From an uncultured Ktedonobacteraceae bacterium (GTDB lineage: Bacteria; Chloroflexota; Ktedonobacteria; Ktedonobacterales; Ktedonobacteraceae), in assembly GCA_955652655.1 (NCBI GenBank), contig CATPCK010000544.1, positions 1-14,757 of the forward strand: a DNA stretch of 14,757 nucleotides. The letters are read 5' to 3'. The notes beneath the pieces are model-generated. The model did no database searches, was not told where the DNA came from, and worked only from the letters and a program-made list of their open reading frames with translations. A program made the translations under genes and the position numbers. Positions 7,368 to 14,120 of the stretch are shown here, one piece after another (positions within the stretch are counted from its first letter, which is position 1; the number at the start of each line of letters is the position of its first letter).

Positions 7368-9395
7368 ATGGATATAAAAGAACTGATAGGTGTCACGCTT
7401 GGCACATGTACCCTTGAGCGCGTCATTGGACACGGTGGCATGGGTGCGGTATATCTGGCGCAGCAATCTCGTCCTGTGCGCACCGTGGCGGTAAAGGTGC
7501 TCATCCCTGGCAACAATACCGAAGTCGAACAGAAGGACGTCTTCCTGGCGCGGTTCCGCCGCGAGGCTGACACCATCGCAAAGCTCGAACACAAAAACAT
7601 CTTACCTATTTATGAGTATGACGAGGCGGTGGTAGAGCAGGAGCGGGTCGCATACCTGGTGATGCCGTTTATCCGCGGCGGAACGTTGCGCGAGCGCATT
7701 GACGACATGAACCGTTCCGGCTCGCGCTTCGATCTCAAACTCGTTGTCAGCTACATCAGCCAGGTAGCCGATGCCCTCGACTACGCCCACAGCCTTGGTG
7801 TGGTGCATCGCGACATCAAACCGGGGAATCTGCTCTTCCACCTGGATGGCAGGCTGCTGCTCGGCGACTTTGGCATTGTGCGTTTGAAAGCCATGCCCGG
7901 ACTGACCAGCGTAGGTATCTTCCTGGGAACGGCTGAATACGCCTCACCCGAACAGATTAGCACCAATGAAATAGATTTTCGCTCAGATATTTACTCGCTT
8001 GGTATCATCCTATTTGAATTACTCACGGGAAGTGTACCCTATACAGGCCCTAATGCTTTCGCAGTGATGGCCAGGAAGATGCATGATCAACTGCCTTCCA
8101 TCAGAGACTTTCGTCCTGATCTCTCGCCCGCCATTGAAGCAGTCGTGGTGAAAGCGCTGGCAAAGAATCCTGCGGACCGTTACCAGAGCGCTTCGGAGGT
8201 GGCGGCTGAGTTGCGAACCGCCGTAGAAGCTGGGCACTTACTGCGTCTCACTGGCGATGGCAACAATATTGACCTGACCGTAGCCGAGCGGCCCTGGGGC
8301 GCAGTCTCACCATTGGTTGCTACCGTACCTGCTCCCGGCATTCCGCCGTCACAACCAGCCGGGTCGGTTCCACCCGGAGGCATAGCCGGTCCCTTGCAAC
8401 AGCAGCAGGGTCAATGGCAGTGGCCTTCGCAGGTACAAGCACGGGCGCAAAGTCCGGTTGGCGTGCTTCAAGCATATCCAGCAGGCTACGCCGCCCCCTC
8501 TTACCCGTATAGACCACAGGATCAAATACATCTCAACGGAGCGGCCGTCAGCGCGGATGCGAAACAGTATCGCGTGGGGAAGCGCTTATTCTACGGCATC
8601 ACGGCATTGATTGCGTTGCTCTCACAATTTCTTATCTTCATCTTTCTGCTATCAAAAGATAATACTGTGTTAGTCGTCTTGTTGGGAATGCTGCTAGGCT
8701 GCGGCCTCAATTTCTTGATCCTGGCGGCAATGGGCTTCACCGCTGTGGTGCGCAACCGTCCTGTGCGCAAATTCGTCACGCGCGCTGCCATCATTGCTAT
8801 CTTCGCACCTGTGCTTAGTGGCGCCTTCATCACCTATGGGGTGGTATCTCCTGGCTCACCTCATCTTATCGCTTATCTTGTCTTGCTGGTGAGCAACCTC
8901 TATCTCATGCGCCAACTCGGTCGTGTTGACGCTGCTAAAGAACAGGTGGAGGTGGCACCGGTGCTCTGGCGCCCGGCCCTGGCAGGAGCCCTGACAGGGT
9001 TATTGCCACTGACAATCATGATGATTTTCGCCTTGCCGGCTTTTTTCGTGTACCCACCCAACAGTCTCCCCTGGCTGGATGTGCTGGGTGTGTTGTTCAT
9101 TATCTTCCTTGGCATTCCTACGCCAGGTGCCATGATGGCAGTCTGGCTCTCCGCGAAAATGAGTTTCGCCACGCTATCGCGCAGCAGTGCTATCGCGGGT
9201 ATGCTCATGTTCGCAGGAGCATTTCTGCTGGTGGTCTTATGGAACGTGATCTTTTCATCACACTCAGCCATTTTCAGCCATTTGAACCAGTCATGGATAG
9301 CCCTGCTCATCATCGCGAGTGTCTTTAGCCTGGTTGGCGCCCTGCGTGGTATGCTAGACGCGTGGATATGCCGCCGCTTCCTCAAGAAGAAATAG
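7368..9395 (+). CDS. Ser/Thr protein kinase with polytopic C-terminal membrane domain
   Basis: 675 residues from ATG 7368; upstream only a weak GATGGA 11 bases away, so translation may be coupled or weak. Residues about 12-275 are a complete Hanks kinase: glycine loop IGHGGMGAVY (20-29), VAVK with Lys43, VVHRDIKPGN with H147-R148-D149, DFG at 167-169, GTAEYASPEQ and SDIYSLG. All catalytic residues are present, so it should be active. A Pro/Gln/Tyr-rich linker (about 300-400) follows. From about residue 408 to 665 there are roughly eight hydrophobic segments, instead of the single TM and PASTA repeats of PknB. The C-terminus CRRFLKKK is basic, hence cytoplasmic. The membrane half has no motif I recognise; it could sense a lipid or membrane signal. 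It sits 48 bases after the nuclease gene and 14 bases before the next kinase gene, so a shared transcript is likely. Confidence 0.92.
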   Translation: MDIKELIGVTLGTCTLERVIGHGGMGAVYLAQQSRPVRTVAVKVLIPGNNTEVEQKDVFLARFRREADTIAKLEHKNILPIYEYDEAVVEQERVAYLVMPFIRGGTLRERIDDMNRSGSRFDLKLVVSYISQVADALDYAHSLGVVHRDIKPGNLLFHLDGRLLLGDFGIVRLKAMPGLTSVGIFLGTAEYASPEQISTNEIDFRSDIYSLGIILFELLTGSVPYTGPNAFAVMARKMHDQLPSIRDFRPDLSPAIEAVVVKALAKNPADRYQSASEVAAELRTAVEAGHLLRLTGDGNNIDLTVAERPWGAVSPLVATVPAPGIPPSQPAGSVPPGGIAGPLQQQQGQWQWPSQVQARAQSPVGVLQAYPAGYAAPSYPYRPQDQIHLNGAAVSADAKQYRVGKRLFYGITALIALLSQFLIFIFLLSKDNTVLVVLLGMLLGCGLNFLILAAMGFTAVVRNRPVRKFVTRAAIIAIFAPVLSGAFITYGVVSPGSPHLIAYLVLLVSNLYLMRQLGRVDAAKEQVEVAPVLWRPALAGALTGLLPLTIMMIFALPAFFVYPPNSLPWLDVLGVLFIIFLGIPTPGAMMAVWLSAKMSFATLSRSSAIAGMLMFAGAFLLVVLWNVIFSSHSAIFSHLNQSWIALLIIASVFSLVGALRGMLDAWICRRFLKKK

Positions 9396-9396
9396 A

Positions 9397-9401
9397 AGAG
9401 G
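9397..9401 (+). promoter_or_regulatory. Ribosome binding site that selects TTG 9410
   Basis: AGAGG lies 8 bases before TTG 9410. The frame from 9410 adds a partial zinc-ribbon N-terminus ahead of the kinase domain, which supports this rare start. Confidence 0.6.
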
Positions 9402-9409
9402 TAGAATAG

Positions 9410-11326
9410 TTGGCCCGTTGCTTGAATACACGCCCTGGTGGAGGGCATGAGAACCTTGCCAATGCCATCGTCTGCCCTCGCTGTGACTTTTTAGTGCAGG
9501 GTGCGCATATCGGTGGCTACGAGGTCCTTTCCTTCATTGGCGCGGGCAGCTATGGTCATGTCTACAAGGTACGTGAGCCGGCGCCTCTCGGCCGCATTAT
9601 GGCCCTTAAAGTGCTGCGCTTTGATCAGTTCAACGAGAAGGCGCTGGGAAGCTTCTTTGACGAGGCGCGGCGCATTGCAGACCTGCAACATCCAAATATC
9701 CTGCCAGTCTATAACTTTGGCAAGCTGGAGGATGAACGCCCCTACCTGGTGATGGAGTACGCGCCCCAGACTATCAATGATCTCTTCCGCCGTGATGATG
9801 GCAGTAGACGCGTCGCATACGCGGAGGAGTTGGTACCCTACATGCGACAGGCCGCGGAGGCGCTGAGCTTTGTGCATCAAAATGGGCTGATTCACCAGGA
9901 TGTCAAGCCGGGGAATCTGCTCATCGGGCGCAATGGACAACTCCTACTTTCGGATTTTGGCACAACGTTTTACCTGGGCATGCAGACACATGCCTCCCTC
10001 GGCGAGGCGACAGGGACAGCAGCCTATATGCCTCCCGAACAATGGCAGGGCAATCCGCGCCGCGATTCCGACCAGTATGCGCTCGCAGTAAGCTGTTATG
10101 AACTGCTCAGCGGCCGTACCCCCTTTGTGTATAGACGCGTCGAAGAGATGTGGAACGCGCACTTCAATGAGCTACCTCCTTCTCCACAACAGTGGAATCG
10201 ACGCATTCCGGTAGAGGTTGCGGCAGTGATACTGCGGGCGCTGGCGAAGGATTATCGCCAGCGCTACCCCAACATCCTGGAATTCGCACAAAAATATGCC
10301 AGCGCAGTACAGACGGCTCAGCAGCGCTATATATGCCAGGTCTGCAAACACCGGAATCGTACCGGCGCGCAGCGCTGTAGCGCCTGTGGCGCCGAGCATG
10401 ATAATCGACACTGCCCCCACTGTGATGAGCCTCTCCGCTTCGGACAACGCTGTTGCACCGTCTGTGGCAGATTGACTATACCACCCGGCATTATGCTCAA
10501 TAGCCCGTTATCCGGGGTCAGTGCGCGACAGGGACGCTATGTCATTAAGCGTGTCTTGAAGCACAACGAAGAGACCAGGCTGATGGTCGCTGTAGCTTAC
10601 GACACCCAGGCCAACGATACTCAGGTAGTACTGAAACGCTGGGAGTGCACCGACCTGCCGCTGTCTCGCCGCGCGAAAGAACTGGTCTATTACGAGAAGG
10701 CCACTGAACCCCTGACGCGCCTGCGCCACCCACTGCTGCCGCGCGTGCTTGACCGTTTCGTCGAGGGCAAACACTATTATATCGTGCTGACCTATGCTGA
10801 TGGCGAAAGCCTGGAAGAACGGATGCAGAAATTGCTCAGGCCGCTGGCAGAGCGCGAAGTAATTGGCTATATGAATTCGCTGCTGAATGTCTTGATGGCT
10901 CTGGAGCAACAACGTCCTCCTGTGCGCCACTATGACATCACTCCCAGCAACATCATTATCGAAAGAACACGCGGACGACCCATCCTGACGGGCTTCCAGG
11001 TTTCTCCGCCACCCTGGTCGGCTGAAACAATGCATAATGGGAGCCAGCATCGCACGACACGGAAACTGGCGATCTCTCCCTACCTACCCGTGCAGGATAA
11101 GCCTTATGACCAGCGCACCTGCATCTACTCGCTGGCCGCGTGTATGCACTATGCGCTGACAAACTATGCACCGCCGCACTATCCCACTTTCCCGCCCGTG
11201 CGCATGCTGAACCCAAACATTTCTGTTGCGCTCGAGACCATACTGAGCCGCGCCTTGATGGAAGACAACCGGGAACGATATCAGAGCTACGGAGAGATCC
11301 AGAGGGATCTCAAAAGTTTGCTGTGA
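9410..11326 (+). CDS. Kinase - double zinc ribbon - degenerate kinase fusion protein
   Basis: 638 residues from TTG. The N-terminus has Cys4, His13 and C22-P-R-C25, an incomplete zinc-ribbon pattern. Kinase domain 1 (about 36-300) is complete: IGAGSYGHVY (43-52), ALK with Lys67, H162-Q163-D164 followed by VKPGN, D182-F183-G184, PPEQW. Residues 309-352 hold two clean zinc ribbons: C309-C312/C323-C326 and C335-C338/C349-C352. A second kinase-like domain (about 373-638) keeps Lys409 (VVLK), H507-Y508-D509 and the ITPSN loop, but lost the glycine loop (VLKHNEETRLM), and DFG is G528-F-Q, so the Mg-binding Asp is gone. The C-terminal lobe remains, with ALMEDNRERYQSYGEI matching the usual end of bacterial kinases. 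No TM is seen, so it is probably cytosolic. It is last in the likely operon, 14 bases after the membrane kinase. The second domain probably binds or regulates rather than phosphorylates. Confidence 0.9.
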   Translation: MARCLNTRPGGGHENLANAIVCPRCDFLVQGAHIGGYEVLSFIGAGSYGHVYKVREPAPLGRIMALKVLRFDQFNEKALGSFFDEARRIADLQHPNILPVYNFGKLEDERPYLVMEYAPQTINDLFRRDDGSRRVAYAEELVPYMRQAAEALSFVHQNGLIHQDVKPGNLLIGRNGQLLLSDFGTTFYLGMQTHASLGEATGTAAYMPPEQWQGNPRRDSDQYALAVSCYELLSGRTPFVYRRVEEMWNAHFNELPPSPQQWNRRIPVEVAAVILRALAKDYRQRYPNILEFAQKYASAVQTAQQRYICQVCKHRNRTGAQRCSACGAEHDNRHCPHCDEPLRFGQRCCTVCGRLTIPPGIMLNSPLSGVSARQGRYVIKRVLKHNEETRLMVAVAYDTQANDTQVVLKRWECTDLPLSRRAKELVYYEKATEPLTRLRHPLLPRVLDRFVEGKHYYIVLTYADGESLEERMQKLLRPLAEREVIGYMNSLLNVLMALEQQRPPVRHYDITPSNIIIERTRGRPILTGFQVSPPPWSAETMHNGSQHRTTRKLAISPYLPVQDKPYDQRTCIYSLAACMHYALTNYAPPHYPTFPPVRMLNPNISVALETILSRALMEDNRERYQSYGEIQRDLKSLL

Positions 11327-11340
11327 AGGCTGAAGATGCA
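11327..11340. other. 14-bp gap between convergent genes
   Basis: The kinase-fusion stop and the citrate synthase stop face each other across 14 bases. No hairpin or T-run fits in it. Confidence 0.9.
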
Positions 11341-12462
11341 CTATCCCCGCTGTTCAATTGGAACGTATTCAGTCACCTTCGGGCCGACATATTCGGCGCG
11401 AGGGCGAATCAGGCGGTTGTTGGCGTACTGCTCAAGGACGTGGGCCGTATAGCCAGCAATACGACTACAAGCAAAAATAGGCGTATCCAGGTCAATGGGA
11501 AAGCCCAACATGTGGTAAACGGAGGCGGAATAGAAATCGACATTGCAATAAAGGCCCTTTTGTTCTTTGATGTAGTCCTCGATAATCCGCGACATCTCGT
11601 ACCAGCGGCTATCACCGGTGCGTTTCCCCAGTTCTTCGGACATAGCCCGTAAATGGGTGGCGCGCGGGTCTTCCGTTTTGTATACGCGATGCCCAAAGCC
11701 CATGATGCGCTCTTTGTGCTCGACGGCATTGCGAATAAAGGGTTCGGTATTACTCACCTCACCAATGCGCAGGAGCATGCGCATCACCTGTTCGTTGGCT
11801 CCACCGTGCAGCGGGCCAGAAAGGGCGCCAATGGCCGAGGTGATAGAGGCATACATATCAGCAAGGGTGCCAGCTGTTACGCGAGCGGCAAAGGTAGAGG
11901 CGTTCAGCTCATGGTCGGCGTGGAGGATCAGAGCCGTGTCCAGGGCGTGGGCGGTATAATCATCGGGCATTTCACCATTGAGCATATAGAGAAAGTTTGT
12001 CGCGGTATTATGATCAGGCAAGGGAGCGACTGGCTTCCTGCCATTGCGAATATGTTCCCAGCTTGTCACAATCGTTCCCAGCACCGCTGTAAGCCGTATA
12101 GCGCGGCGATAGTTCGCCTCGGCAGACTTGTCGTCAGGGTTGGCATCAAAAGAAGAGAGGGTGGAAACGATGGTACGAAGTACTTCCATTGGAGAGGATG
12201 ACCTGGGCAGCAGGTGCATTATCTCGATCACGCGGCCTGGCAGCTCGCGATTGGCCTGTAATTGAGCAGTCACTTCTTCAAGCTGTGCTCGTGTCGGTAA
12301 GACACCGTGCCAGAGCAGGTAGGCAGTCTCTTCAAAAGAGGAGTAACGCGCCAGGTCGTGGATATCGACCCCATAGTAGGTGAGTTTCCCAAGTTTACCA
12401 TCGAGGTCGCAAATACGTGAATTGGTTGCTACGATATCTTCAAGGCCATCTGTGGTCGGCAT
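11341..12462 (-). CDS. gltA: Citrate synthase (type II, dimeric-length)
   Basis: 373 residues from ATG 12462, chosen because a perfect GGAGGA lies 8 bases upstream and because the longer reading from 12627 would include the promoter. It condenses oxaloacetate and acetyl-CoA to citrate, the entry step of the TCA cycle, in the cytosol. Catalytic residues by homology: His219 in GPLHGGANE, His258 in GFGHRVYKTEDPR, and Asp309 in NVDFYSASVY. HADHELNAST (181-190) is the other conserved motif, and GYTAHVLEQ with NNRLIRPR closes the active site. The length matches the short citrate/2-methylcitrate synthase group of Gram-positives. No prpB or prpD neighbours are present, which favours citrate synthase, but methylcitrate activity cannot be excluded. 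It is a single-gene unit with its own promoter, divergent from the sigma factor. Confidence 0.95.
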   Translation of the reverse strand: MPTTDGLEDIVATNSRICDLDGKLGKLTYYGVDIHDLARYSSFEETAYLLWHGVLPTRAQLEEVTAQLQANRELPGRVIEIMHLLPRSSSPMEVLRTIVSTLSSFDANPDDKSAEANYRRAIRLTAVLGTIVTSWEHIRNGRKPVAPLPDHNTATNFLYMLNGEMPDDYTAHALDTALILHADHELNASTFAARVTAGTLADMYASITSAIGALSGPLHGGANEQVMRMLLRIGEVSNTEPFIRNAVEHKERIMGFGHRVYKTEDPRATHLRAMSEELGKRTGDSRWYEMSRIIEDYIKEQKGLYCNVDFYSASVYHMLGFPIDLDTPIFACSRIAGYTAHVLEQYANNRLIRPRAEYVGPKVTEYVPIEQRG

Positions 12463-12470
12463 ATTGAGCT

Positions 12471-12476
12471 TCCTCC
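12471..12476 (-). promoter_or_regulatory. Ribosome binding site of citrate synthase
   Basis: GGAGGA on the minus strand, 8 bases before ATG 12462. This is the strongest Shine-Dalgarno in the window and fixes the start. Confidence 0.85.
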
Positions 12477-12536
12477 AGAGCGGGGGGCAGGCTTCGGTTC
12501 GATGAATGCAACTGGTACCCGGTAGGCGAGCATCTG

Positions 12537-12556
12537 CTGCTTCCACGATGAAGCAG
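12537..12556 (-). other. Hairpin in the citrate synthase leader
   Basis: CTGCTTC and GAAGCAG form a 7-bp stem with a 6-base loop within the inferred 5' leader (RNA start near 12590, gene start 12462). No T-run follows in transcript direction, so it is not an obvious attenuator. It may stabilise the RNA or mark a regulatory site. Confidence 0.5.
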
Positions 12557-12597
12557 TGAACTTTCAACACAACAAACCATACGGCTTGTGTAAAGTA

Positions 12598-12627
12598 ATT
12601 ATAATCTCGTTCATTCAGTGATGTCAA
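12598..12627 (-). promoter_or_regulatory. Near-consensus sigma-A promoter of citrate synthase
   Basis: Minus strand TTGACA (12627-12622), 18-base spacer, TATAAT (12603-12598). Both hexamers are perfect. This predicts strong housekeeping expression and a leader of about 125-130 bases. Confidence 0.8.
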
Positions 12628-12638
12628 CGCGAGGCTTT

Positions 12639-12666
12639 TTGAAGAGATAGTCTCTAACCGTAAAAT
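12639..12666 (+). promoter_or_regulatory. Candidate promoter of the ECF sigma operon
   Basis: TTGAAG (12639-12644), 16-base spacer, TAAAAT (12661-12666). An alternative -10 is TACACT at 12671-12676, preceded by TG one base earlier (extended -10). A 5-bp inverted repeat AGAGA-TAG-TCTCT (12643-12655) lies in the spacer and could be an operator. I could not identify a clear ECF-type autoregulated promoter. Confidence 0.4.
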
Positions 12667-12711
12667 ATGTTACACTAGCGCCAGCAAAAAAGATAAAAGT
12701 GAGGCGCTGCG

Positions 12712-13350
12712 ATGGCAAAACAAATGCGAGACGATGAGGAACAACTTATCGCCCGCAGCCAGCGTGGAGATGTCAACGCATTCAATGAGTTGATTCTGCA
12801 CTACCAGCAAACAACCTATGGCGTCGTCTACCGCATGATAGGCAACGCCGATATCGCCGCGGATGTCACACAGGATGCATTTATCGCCGCTTTCCGCGCC
12901 ATTCAATCCTTTCGTGGCGGCTCCTCATTTCGTGCATGGCTCCTGCGCATCGCCTCAAACATGGCCTGTGACCACTGGCGTCGCACACAGCGACACCCCG
13001 AAGAATCGTTAGATGTGCTCGCCGATGAAGATGAGCCACATGCGACCAGCGATCTAAATGCTCTGGTGGAAAGCGGGCAAGAAGCAAACCCTGAAGAGTA
13101 TTTACTCAGTCAAGAATTACAGGACATTATTCAACGCGGCCTGCAAGCACTTCCCCTCGATCAACGTGTAGCCGTAGTTTTATGTGATATCGAGGGACTT
13201 TCATATGAAGAAATTGCGCTTACAACCCGGTCCAATATTGGGACGGTGCGTTCACGCATTGCGCGCGGGCGAGCGCGCTTGCGTCTTTACCTTGACCAGT
13301 ACAGGGAACTTTTGCCGCGCAATTATCGTCTACCTACTAACAAAGAGTAA
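12712..13350 (+). CDS. ECF sigma-70 factor (RpoE-like)
   Basis: 212 residues from ATG 12712, with GAGG 7 bases upstream. It directs RNA polymerase to stress or envelope genes. Region 2 spans about 25-92: VTQDAFIAAFRAIQSF is the 2.1-2.2 core contact and SSFRAWLLRIASNMACDHWRR the 2.3-2.4 -10-binding part. An acidic linker (100-130) follows. Region 4 is about 138-195, with LPLDQRVAVVLCDIEGLSYEEIA and the helix-turn-helix ending IGTVRSRIARGRARLR. Length and the two-domain plan are typical; no extra C-terminal domain is present. The anti-sigma gene starts 20 bases downstream on the same strand, the usual arrangement for a sigma held inactive at the membrane. Confidence 0.95.
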   Translation: MAKQMRDDEEQLIARSQRGDVNAFNELILHYQQTTYGVVYRMIGNADIAADVTQDAFIAAFRAIQSFRGGSSFRAWLLRIASNMACDHWRRTQRHPEESLDVLADEDEPHATSDLNALVESGQEANPEEYLLSQELQDIIQRGLQALPLDQRVAVVLCDIEGLSYEEIALTTRSNIGTVRSRIARGRARLRLYLDQYRELLPRNYRLPTNKE

Positions 13351-13359
13351 AATCAGCAT

Positions 13360-13363
13360 GGAG
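13360..13363 (+). promoter_or_regulatory. Ribosome binding site that selects GTG 13371
   Basis: GGAG lies 7 bases before GTG 13371. The start gives an N-terminus ending right before the anti-sigma zinc-binding helix, as expected. Confidence 0.65.
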
Positions 13364-13370
13364 TACCGGC

Positions 13371-14114
13371 GTGGCCAATAGAGATAGAGATCAACACCTG
13401 ACAACTGAGCAGCTTTCAGCGTTCCTGGACGCGCAGCTCTCGCCAGCGGAGCAGGCAGAATATCATGCACACATCGAAAGCTGCCAGCAGTGTCAAAGCG
13501 CACTGGCGAGTCTGCGACAGACGGTGGCTTTACTGCGAGCTATGCCACAGCCATCGTTACCCCGTTCATTCGTGCTGCCAGCAGGTGTCACCTACCTACA
13601 AGAACCAGCCGTACGCCAGGGAGAACCAACACACACACCAGCCCGGCGCAGATGGCCCTATTACATGCAGCGTTCCCTGCGCGCAATGAGCACTATTGCC
13701 GCGGTAATCGGCTTTATCTTCCTGCTGTCAGGTATACTACCCATGCTGATACGTGGCGGGGGGACGATGACAACTTCGACAGGTTCTACAATGACGACAG
13801 CCTCACCCAATAATAAGGCCATACAGCGGAATGCAACGGCAACGAACAATGCGCCTTCACACACGCCCAATAAAGCATCCACCAGTGCTGGGAGCTCACC
13901 CCCCGTCACACCAGCGCCTGGTACAACCCCCGCTGTGAAGATGGAGCCAAAGAAAACCTCCCCCAATAACCAGCCACCGAAGCAAGCTCCGCCTGTGCCT
14001 CCAATTATCGACTTGAGTGTACCCCTGGTGCGGCAAGCACTGGGCTTCGCTCTCCTGGTCATCGGTATCATAGGCGTCCTCTTGACGAGGCGCTGGTCGC
14101 CGCGACGGACGTAA
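13371..14114 (+). CDS. Zinc-finger anti-sigma factor, two membrane segments
   Basis: 247 residues from GTG. N-terminal anti-sigma (ZAS-type) domain, residues 8-60: LTTEQLSAFLDAQLSPAE, then H34-I-E-S-C38-Q-Q-C41, the H-x3-C-x2-C zinc signature. It should bind the ECF sigma encoded just upstream and hold it at the membrane. TM1 is about 105-127. The external part (128-215) is a low-complexity Ser/Thr/Asn/Pro/Lys stretch without a recognisable fold. TM2 is about 218-239, followed by a short basic cytoplasmic tail RRWSPRRT. A second TM returning the C-terminus inside is less usual than the single-TM RseA plan. How the signal releases sigma (proteolysis or zinc oxidation) cannot be read. It is convergent with acetate kinase across 6 bases. 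Confidence 0.9.
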   Translation: MANRDRDQHLTTEQLSAFLDAQLSPAEQAEYHAHIESCQQCQSALASLRQTVALLRAMPQPSLPRSFVLPAGVTYLQEPAVRQGEPTHTPARRRWPYYMQRSLRAMSTIAAVIGFIFLLSGILPMLIRGGGTMTTSTGSTMTTASPNNKAIQRNATATNNAPSHTPNKASTSAGSSPPVTPAPGTTPAVKMEPKKTSPNNQPPKQAPPVPPIIDLSVPLVRQALGFALLVIGIIGVLLTRRWSPRRT

Positions 14115-14120
14115 AGAAGG

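Larger units (their letters stand above)
12463..12711. other. Divergent control region between citrate synthase and ECF sigma gene (249 bp)
   Basis: It holds a near-consensus promoter and a structured leader of about 125 bases for citrate synthase, plus a weaker promoter candidate for the sigma gene. No small gene is seen. Confidence 0.75.

Noticed and set aside
11341..12462. Annotation as 2-methylcitrate synthase
   Set aside because: Motifs cannot separate the two in this size class, but no other methylcitrate-cycle gene is nearby; kept as citrate synthase with this reservation.
12463..12590. Known riboswitch in the citrate synthase leader
   Set aside because: Only one clear hairpin is visible and I recognise no conserved riboswitch core.
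12463..12627. 55-residue N-terminal extension of citrate synthase
   Set aside because: It would overlap a perfect promoter and leave a perfect GGAGGA inside the gene; family proteins start at the ATG at 12462.
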